Shown here one piece after another: positions 57,464-64,000 of a stretch of 64,000 bases of DNA. The notes beneath the pieces are model-generated. The model was not told where the DNA came from and did not search any database. It was given only the letters and a program-made list of their open reading frames with translations. The DNA is from Dehalococcoidia bacterium (GTDB lineage: Bacteria > Chloroflexota > Dehalococcoidia > Tepidiformales > Tepidiformaceae), in NCBI GenBank assembly GCA_003104995.1, contig PQAO01000027.1, positions 36,799 through 100,798 on the forward strand, written 5' to 3'. Every line of letters begins with the position of its first letter. Positions within the stretch are counted from its first letter, which is position 1. Both the position numbers and the translations under genes were made by a program.

Positions 57464-58686
57464 CAGACCCGGGAAGAGGAAGGGAGGCTGGTATGGGACG
57501 CAACCCACTGGTGATGATCATCGACGAAGACCCGATCTTCCGGCAGGAGCTGCAGGCGATGCTCACGCCGGCGCGCCTGGCGGTGGTGGCCGACTGCGGC
57601 TATGGCGTGGAGGCAGCATCGCTCGCGGAGGAACTCAAGCCGGACCTCATCCTGGCGTCCATCGAGGAACCGATCGCCCGGGCCATCCAGACGGTCGAGG
57701 CGGTCCGCGGGATCCGGCCGAACGCGCCGGTCATCGCCTATTCGAGTTCGACGGAACTGCCGCTGGTCCGGCAAGTGATGCACGCGGGTGCGCGCGATCT
57801 GCTGGTGCACCCGTTCAAGGTCGGAGAGCTATTGGCGGCCATCGAGGCGGTGATGCGGACGGTACCCAGCGGGGGAGCGGCGGCCCAGCCCCAGGCAGCC
57901 GGCACCATCCTGACGGTGTTTGGCGCGAAGGGCGGTATCGGCAAAACCACCATCACCACCAACATTGCCACCGCCATCGCGCGCGACACAGACAACTCCG
58001 TGCTCGTGATGGACCTGGATACGCGCTTTGGCGACGTCGCGATCATGCTCGATATCGAACCTGCGGTGACCGTCGCCGAGATGGCCGCGCAGGTCGCAAC
58101 GCTCGACCGGGCAACCTTCAAGTCCGCGCTGGTCGAGCATTCCTCAGGAGTGTTCGTGCTGCCATCGCCCAAGCACCCGAACGACTGGCGGCAGGTGCAG
58201 GCCGAGGACGTGAAACAGCTCGCGCGGTTTGCCAGCCGTATGTTCGATTATGTAATTCTCGACACGCCCGGTGCGTTCAACGACATCGTCGGAGCGGCGC
58301 TGGAGGTTGCCACCCAGGTGCTGGTGGTGACCAGCGTCGACATGGCGAGCATCAAGGACACGTCGTTCATCCTGGATGTCCTCGAGAGCGAGGGATTCCC
58401 GGACGAACGGCTCTTCCTCACGGTGAACCACCCGAACGGTGCGAACACGATTCGCTCGGCCGACATCGAACGGGTCCTGCGGAAACAGGTGTTCTGGGAA
58501 ATCCCGCACGACTCTCAGATGACGATGGCGACGCAGGTCGGCCTGCCGGTGGTGCTGGCGCGGCCGAAGTCGCGCGCTGCATCGAACCTCACGGGCCTGG
58601 CAGGCAAAATCACCGGGCGCGATGCCCCCGCGCGCGAGAGTAAGGGCTTTCTCCGGAGACTCATTCCCGCCGGGTCGCGGAACTAG
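57460..58686 (+). CDS. CpaE/TadZ-like protein: receiver-like domain plus MinD/ParA-type ATPase
   Basis: MGRNPLVMIIDEDPIFRQELQAML...; GTILTVFGAKGGIGKTTITTNIATAIARDTDNSVLVMDLDTRFGDVAIML. Confidence 0.92.
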   Translation: MTDPGRGREAGMGRNPLVMIIDEDPIFRQELQAMLTPARLAVVADCGYGVEAASLAEELKPDLILASIEEPIARAIQTVEAVRGIRPNAPVIAYSSSTELPLVRQVMHAGARDLLVHPFKVGELLAAIEAVMRTVPSGGAAAQPQAAGTILTVFGAKGGIGKTTITTNIATAIARDTDNSVLVMDLDTRFGDVAIMLDIEPAVTVAEMAAQVATLDRATFKSALVEHSSGVFVLPSPKHPNDWRQVQAEDVKQLARFASRMFDYVILDTPGAFNDIVGAALEVATQVLVVTSVDMASIKDTSFILDVLESEGFPDERLFLTVNHPNGANTIRSADIERVLRKQVFWEIPHDSQMTMATQVGLPVVLARPKSRAASNLTGLAGKITGRDAPARESKGFLRRLIPAGSRN

Positions 58687-58712
58687 TGGGACCGAATGAC
58701 AAGGAGCCAACG

Positions 58713-60098
58713 ATGAGTGACTCGCTGAGAAGCGACGGGGGAGCCGGCCTCCGCTTTGGCGGAGCGCGCGACGGCCTGGCCAGCATGATGTCGGCCAGCG
58801 CCCGGCCCGTGCTCAAGCCGTCGACTGGTCCCGACCTCCCAACCATGGTTGGCGCATTGCACGAGGCGATGATCAACAGCCTGGACTCTGACAAACTGGC
58901 CGCGGCAGCGCCTGGCGAGGCGCGAAAGCTGGTGGAGGAGACCATCGCCACCCTCATCGCCACCGGGGACTACCCGGTCTACGGCGAGGTTCGGCAGCGG
59001 CTGGTTTCGCTCGTCGCGGACGAGGTTCTCGGGCTCGGCCCCATCCAGGCGCTGGTCGACGACAGCAGCGTCACCGAAGTGATGGTGAATGCGCCCGACC
59101 AGGTGTACTTCGAGCGCGACGGCGTCATCCATCCCAGCGACATTACCTTCCGCGACGACGGGCACGTGCGGCGCGTGGCGGAGCGCATCCTTTCGCAAAT
59201 CGGGAGACGGGTCGACGAAGGCACGCCGATGGTCGATGCGCGCCTGAATGACGGATCACGCGTGAACATCACGATCCCGCCGGCCACCCCGGTGCATTCG
59301 ACGATCACCATCCGGAAATTCCGGCGCGACCGGTACCGGATCGAAGACCTGATCGCGGCGAAAACCCTCGACGAAAAGATGGCCGAGTTCCTGGGCGCCT
59401 GCACGACTTACAAGCTGAACATCCTCATCTCTGGCGGCACAGGCAGCGGCAAGACGACGTTCCTCAACGCGCTCTCCGCCTACATCCCGCGAAGCGAGCG
59501 GATTGTGACAATCGAAGATCCCGTCGAACTGGCGCTTCAACAGCGGCATGTCATCAAGATGGAGGCCCGGCCGCCCGACATGACCGGCGCGCACGCTATC
59601 GCCCAGCGCGACCTGCTCCGGAATGCGCTTCGCATGCGCCCGGACCGGATCATCATCGGGGAGATCCGCGGGGCCGAAGCCTTCGAGATGTTGCAGGCGA
59701 TGAACACGGGCCACGAAGGGTCGCTTTCGACCGTCCATGCCAACAGCCCCCGGGATGCCCTCGCCCGGATCGAGAACATGGTGCTGATGGCCGGGGTGGA
59801 GCTCCCGGTGACCGCGATCCGCGAACAGGTGGCGTCGGCACTGCACCTGATCATCCAGCTTCAGCGATTCCCCGACGGCGTTCGCCGCATAGTCCGCGTG
59901 AGCGAGGTCACCGGTATGGAAGGATCGACGGTGACCCTGCAGGACCTCTTCGTGTTCAAGCCCGAGGGGATTGGCGAAGGCGGCCAGGTGATCGGACGCT
60001 ACCGGCCCACCGGGTTGCGCCCAACGTTCTCCGAACAGCTCATGCTGATGGGCTGCCAGCTGCAACCGGAGCTGTTTCTCGACGGAGCGACGCGGTGA
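58713..60098 (+). CDS. TadA/CpaF secretion ATPase
   Basis: DDSSVTEVMVNAPDQVYFERDG...NILISGGTGSGKTTFLNALSAYIP...RNALRMRPDRIIIGEIRGAEAFEMLQAMNTGHEGSLSTVHANSPRDALAR. Confidence 0.95.
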   Translation: MSDSLRSDGGAGLRFGGARDGLASMMSASARPVLKPSTGPDLPTMVGALHEAMINSLDSDKLAAAAPGEARKLVEETIATLIATGDYPVYGEVRQRLVSLVADEVLGLGPIQALVDDSSVTEVMVNAPDQVYFERDGVIHPSDITFRDDGHVRRVAERILSQIGRRVDEGTPMVDARLNDGSRVNITIPPATPVHSTITIRKFRRDRYRIEDLIAAKTLDEKMAEFLGACTTYKLNILISGGTGSGKTTFLNALSAYIPRSERIVTIEDPVELALQQRHVIKMEARPPDMTGAHAIAQRDLLRNALRMRPDRIIIGEIRGAEAFEMLQAMNTGHEGSLSTVHANSPRDALARIENMVLMAGVELPVTAIREQVASALHLIIQLQRFPDGVRRIVRVSEVTGMEGSTVTLQDLFVFKPEGIGEGGQVIGRYRPTGLRPTFSEQLMLMGCQLQPELFLDGATR

Positions 60099-61066
60099 TC
60101 GCCGCGCTGGCTGGACTGTTCGGCGCGCTGAGTGTGTTCGTGGGCATTGGCGCACTGACGGGGCAGTTCTCCTACAGCCAGCGCAGGGTGGCCGCCCGAA
60201 CCGTCAGCCTGCAGCGTGGGGGTATCGACGAGAAACCGCGTGACCTGGTGTCGATGGGACTTCTCAAGGACGATGCGGTTGCCGGTAGCGCCCGCGTGAG
60301 CGCTGTGCTGCGCAAGTACAGCTGGGTCGCTTCCCGGGCAGCCCTCCTCGAACAGGCCGATCTGCCGCTGAAAGTCAGCGAGTATGTCCTGGTGTTGGTG
60401 GTCACGTTCGCCGGTTTGACGGCGCTTGTCACCCTGACGTCCGGGATGATCCTCATTGGGCTCTTGTTTGGCGTGGTGGGAGTCTTGGTGGTGGAGGTGT
60501 GGGTGCGCTCCCGGGCGCGGCGCCGGCTCGAACTCTTCAACAAGCAGCTCCCCGTGGCGCTGCAGGTGATGGCGACCTCGCTGCGCAGCGGCTTCGGCGT
60601 GATGGAGGCGGTCCAGACGGTGAGCCGCGAAATGGATGACCCACTTGCCGGCGAATTCGGCCTCATCATCGACCAGTCGCGGGTGGGGGGCTCGTTCGAG
60701 GCGGGCGTGGCGGCGATGGTCGCCCGTGTGAAGAGCAACGACCTGCGGATCGTGGCGCGGGCGCTGGAGATCCACCGGAAGGTGGGCGGCGACCTTGCTG
60801 CAATCCTCGATAGCGTCGCCAGCACCATGCGGGAGCGAGAAGAGCTGCGGGGCCACATCACGGCCCTCACCGCTCAACAGCGGCTCGGCGGCATGATTGT
60901 TGGGCTGCTACCCGCGTGGGTGGTCGGATTCTTTCTGGTCGTGAACCCGGAGTTCATTTCGCCACTGTGGCAGGAGCCCCTGGGACGGGTGTTTCTTGCG
61001 GCCGGCGCGAGCATGGAGTTGGTGGCCTTCGTTGCCATGCGAAAAATTATGACGATCGAGGTGTAG
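60095..61066 (+). CDS. TadB-like inner membrane pilus assembly protein (GspF superfamily)
   Basis: ARRRLELFNKQLPVALQVMATSLRSGFGVMEAVQTVSREMDDPLAGEFGLIIDQSRVGGSFEAGVAAM; multi-TM. Confidence 0.9.
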   Translation: MIAALAGLFGALSVFVGIGALTGQFSYSQRRVAARTVSLQRGGIDEKPRDLVSMGLLKDDAVAGSARVSAVLRKYSWVASRAALLEQADLPLKVSEYVLVLVVTFAGLTALVTLTSGMILIGLLFGVVGVLVVEVWVRSRARRRLELFNKQLPVALQVMATSLRSGFGVMEAVQTVSREMDDPLAGEFGLIIDQSRVGGSFEAGVAAMVARVKSNDLRIVARALEIHRKVGGDLAAILDSVASTMREREELRGHITALTAQQRLGGMIVGLLPAWVVGFFLVVNPEFISPLWQEPLGRVFLAAGASMELVAFVAMRKIMTIEV

Positions 61067-61068
61067 CG

Positions 61069-61959
61069 ATGATCGTGCTTGCCGTCTTGTGCGGGGCAGC
61101 GGCCGCGTTTCTTGGCGTGTTCTCGCTGTTCGGCGCCCGGGCCTCTGTCGTGCCTCATCGGCTCAACCGGCTGGAGCGCACAGGACAGGCGGACCGGGAT
61201 GAGCTGCTCGCGGAACCTTTCGCCGCTCGCGTCGGTATGCCGCTCGCGCAGCGCGTCCGCGGCCTGCTGACGCGCTTGCTCCCGGGATCCTGGGTCAGTG
61301 GAATTGAGTACCGCCTGATGCTGGCCGGGGAGCCGTTGAGCCTGCATGGGATGCTGACGATCCAGGCAATGGCGGTCGCGAGCGGGGTGTTCGTTGCGAT
61401 CGCCGGTATCTCCGCAGGCGGCGGCCCGCTCCGGGTGATTGCAGTGGTGGTGGCAGGCCTTGCACTGGCGTCAATGCCTCTGTACTGGCTACGGATGCGC
61501 GTCGCATCCCGCAAACGGGCACTCTTGAAGGCGCTCCCGGATGCGGTCGACCTGATCGTAACAACCGTCGAGGCGGGGCTGGGCCTCGACGCGGCCCTCT
61601 CGGAGGTCGGACATGAGACCGAGGGCCCGCTGGGAGCGGAACTCCGCCTGACCGTGCGTGAGACTACGCTAGGCCGGAGCCGGCGCGATGCGCTGACGAG
61701 GCTGAACGAGCGGACGGACGTGCCCGAACTCAAGACCTTCGTGCAGGCCATCATCCAGGCGGAGCAAACGGGTATCCCTGTGGGGCAGGTGTTGCGTACC
61801 CAGGCCGCCCAGATTCGGTTGAAGAAACGACAGCGAGCGGAGGCGGAAGCGCAACGGGCACCGGTCAAGATGGTCGTGGTGCTCGCCCTGCTGGTGCTGC
61901 CGGCGATGCTGCTCATGGTGATCGGCCCGGCTGGAATCCGGATGACCGAGCAGTTCTAG
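61069..61959 (+). CDS. TadC-like inner membrane pilus assembly protein
   Basis: ALLKALPDAVDLIVTTVEAGLGLDAALSEVGHETEGPLGAELRLTVRETTLGRSRRDALTRLNERTDVPELKTFVQAIIQAEQTGIPVGQVLRTQA. Confidence 0.9.
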   Translation: MIVLAVLCGAAAAFLGVFSLFGARASVVPHRLNRLERTGQADRDELLAEPFAARVGMPLAQRVRGLLTRLLPGSWVSGIEYRLMLAGEPLSLHGMLTIQAMAVASGVFVAIAGISAGGGPLRVIAVVVAGLALASMPLYWLRMRVASRKRALLKALPDAVDLIVTTVEAGLGLDAALSEVGHETEGPLGAELRLTVRETTLGRSRRDALTRLNERTDVPELKTFVQAIIQAEQTGIPVGQVLRTQAAQIRLKKRQRAEAEAQRAPVKMVVVLALLVLPAMLLMVIGPAGIRMTEQF

Positions 61960-61964
61960 AATGG

Positions 61965-62456
61965 TCAGGCGGCGCTCGGTTCTCCTCGTTCGAGACGGCG
62001 ATAGTCTTCGAGGCGCACCAGGGTTGCCGGGCGCATGTCCGCCACGAGAGCGGCATGGCGCGACCGCGCGACCATCCGCATCTGCAAAATGCTGAACGGG
62101 ACGAGCATCGGGAGCACAGTGAAGGGCGAGATGCCAGCGCCGCTGAAGTGCGAGACACCGGCAGCGAAGTAGGCGCCGGCGAAAACGCCAGCCACCATCA
62201 GCCAGTCCAACCGGTCCTGGCGCTCGAGGGGGAGCCTGCGGCCAAGCCGCACATTGAGGACGGATTGCGCCAGGGAGAGGACCGTGCGGATCGCCGCGAC
62301 CGGGGCAAAGAGCCAACCGAGCGGCCCCATCAAGAGCACCGTGCCCCAGAGGCTCAGGAGCGACGCGATGCGGCACCGTGCCGACAGGCGCCAGGTCCAG
62401 TGAGATTCGACGGTGCCGACCACTGTTCCCACACACTGAAAGTCGGCAGTCGGCAC
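61965..62456 (-). CDS. Small membrane protein, unknown function
   Basis: 163 aa with several hydrophobic segments; start uncertain. Confidence 0.5.
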   Translation of the reverse strand: MPTADFQCVGTVVGTVESHWTWRLSARCRIASLLSLWGTVLLMGPLGWLFAPVAAIRTVLSLAQSVLNVRLGRRLPLERQDRLDWLMVAGVFAGAYFAAGVSHFSGAGISPFTVLPMLVPFSILQMRMVARSRHAALVADMRPATLVRLEDYRRLERGEPSAA

Positions 62457-62554
62457 CGAAACCCACAGCCGGGATCGAGTGAATTGCGGCCAGCCTCAAC
62501 GAGAAACGAGGGCCCGCCATCGAACCACCTCCGCCCGGTACGTTTCCCAGTGAG

Positions 62555-63817
62555 TCAGGCGGCGCTGCCGGCGGCCTCCACCGCTTTCTTCGCGGCTTCG
62601 AAGAGGCCGCTGGCCCGAATAAGAGGCAAGCCGGATTCCTCGACCAGTTTCTCGCCTTCGGCCAGGTTCGTGCCGATCAGCCGCATGACCACCGGGACGT
62701 CGATCTTCAGCTGCCTGTGAGCATCGATGACCCCCTGGGCGATGATGTCGACCCGGGCCATGCCACCGAAGATGTTGACCAGGATGGCCTTCACAGAGGG
62801 GTCTTCGAGGATGACCTGGAGGGCGCTGACGACCCGCTGTGGATCGTTCACTGTCCCGATGTCGAGGAAGTTGGCTGGCTCCCCGCCAGCAAGCTTGATC
62901 GTGTCCATCGTCGCCATGGCCAGTCCGGCGCCATTGACGACGCAACCGATGTTACCGTCGAGCTTGATGAAGTTGGCGACACCGAGTTCCTGGGCCTTGA
63001 TTTCGAGGGGGTCTTCCTCGTCCTTGTCGCGCAAGGCCTCGAGGTCCTTGTGGCGGAACAGGGCGTTGTCGTCGATGGTCAGCTTGGCATCGACCGCGAC
63101 CACGCGGCCGTCCGTGGTGAGCGCGAGCGGATTGATTTCGACGAGGCTGGCGTCGGTGGCGACTAACGTGTTGTAGAGCCCGTGCGTGATTTTCGCGAAC
63201 TGGTCTGCCTGGTCGCCGGTGAAGCCGAGCCGGGCAGCAAGCAGGCGGCCAACGTACGGTTGGAAGCCGGCACTGGGGTTGACCGGCACGCGCACGATGG
63301 CGTCGGGGTTGGTGTGGGCGACGACCTCAATTTCCTGGCCGCCTTCGGCAGAGGCCATGATCAGCGCCGAGCTTTGCATGCCATCAATAATGGCCGCCAG
63401 GTAGTACTCCTTCGCGATGTCGGTCTGCTCGGCGACGAGGACGTTCTTGACGAGCTTGCCTTCGGAACCGGTCTGAATCGAAACCAGGTGCTTACCCAGG
63501 ATGGCGGCGGCGGCCTGTTCGGCTTCTTCCGGCGTGTCGGCCAGGCGGACCCCGCCGATGCGGTCGCCCTTGACCTGGCCGGAGTTGTTGGCAGGGTCCG
63601 TGGTGAGCTTGTGGAACATGCCGGCGGTCTCGCTCTCAGCGACGAGGCGGCCCTTGCCGCGCCCGCCAGCGTGGATCTGGGCTTTGACGACGACTTTGCC
63701 GCCAAGTTCAGCGGCGATGGCCTTCGCCTCCGCGGGCGTGGAGGCGACGCGGCCGCCTGTAACCGCTACACCATTCTGCGCCAGGAGATCGCGCGCCTGG
63801 TATTCGTGAAGTTTCAT
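62555..63817 (-). CDS. sucC: Succinate--CoA ligase (ADP-forming) subunit beta
   Basis: MKLHEYQARDLLAQNGVAVTGG...GGKVVVKAQIHAGGRGKGRL...EINPLALTTDGRVVAVDAKLTIDDNALFRHKDLEALRD...ANFLDIGT...ILVNIFGGMARVD. Confidence 0.96.
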   Translation of the reverse strand: MKLHEYQARDLLAQNGVAVTGGRVASTPAEAKAIAAELGGKVVVKAQIHAGGRGKGRLVAESETAGMFHKLTTDPANNSGQVKGDRIGGVRLADTPEEAEQAAAAILGKHLVSIQTGSEGKLVKNVLVAEQTDIAKEYYLAAIIDGMQSSALIMASAEGGQEIEVVAHTNPDAIVRVPVNPSAGFQPYVGRLLAARLGFTGDQADQFAKITHGLYNTLVATDASLVEINPLALTTDGRVVAVDAKLTIDDNALFRHKDLEALRDKDEEDPLEIKAQELGVANFIKLDGNIGCVVNGAGLAMATMDTIKLAGGEPANFLDIGTVNDPQRVVSALQVILEDPSVKAILVNIFGGMARVDIIAQGVIDAHRQLKIDVPVVMRLIGTNLAEGEKLVEESGLPLIRASGLFEAAKKAVEAAGSAA

Positions 63818-63882
63818 GGGGAGCTCCGGAAGAGGTTGCGCGCGCGATCGTAGCGCTGCAGGGCGCTAGCCGATAGGGAAGT

Positions 63883-63970
63883 TGGCGGAGAGGGGGAGAT
63901 TCGAACTCCCGGTGACTTGCGCCACGGCCGTTTTCAAGACGGCTGCATTAAACCACTCTGCCACCTCTCC
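63883..63970 (-). tRNA. tRNA-Ser (anticodon UGA), CCA encoded
   Basis: Reverse strand GGAGAGGTGGCAGAGTGGTTTAATGCAGCCGTCTTGAAAACGGCCGTGGCGCAAGTCACCGGGAGTTCGAATCTCCCCCTCTCCGCCA; long variable arm; acceptor GGAGAGG/CCTCTCC. Confidence 0.95.
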
Positions 63971-64000
63971 ACCTTCGATTCTCGAAGGTAGCGCGGGCCC

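Noticed and set aside
50160-61959. Region as a prophage or integrative element
   Set aside because: No integrase, terminase, capsid, att-like repeats or tRNA junction; contents are a coherent chromosomal surface/pilus cluster

Overview
This is a high-GC bacterial chromosome window with about 60 supportable genes on both strands. Gene content looks like Chloroflexota, but that is an inference and I could not test it. Most of the window is core metabolism: gltB/gltD, dxs plus a prenyl synthase, ispG, class I aldolase, glmS, ppsA, dgt, dnaG, a CysRS-like gene, sucC, ctp, smpB/ssrA, and a csoR-copZ-copA operon. The accessory part is about 50.2-62.0 kb on the + strand. It holds a DUF192 protein, an M23 peptidase with a Thr-Pro tail, a transmembrane VWA-FHA protein, an ECF sigma factor with a tightly coupled small ORF, and a Tad/Flp pilus locus (two Flp pilins, TadE, TadG-like, CpaB, TadZ, TadA, TadB, TadC). 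The strongest non-coding observation is a glmS ribozyme in the leader of glmS (about 33967-34106). It matches the conserved core blocks almost exactly. Other points worth a second look are a self-contained 30-codon small-protein unit at 43.7-43.9 kb, a frameshifted MBL-fold gene at about 2.1 kb, a response regulator without its phospho-acceptor Asp, and a CsoR-family repressor with a C-H-H rather than C-H-C ligand pattern. I found no CRISPR array, prophage, IS element or intein. All calls are by eye from sequence and translation; no database search was run.
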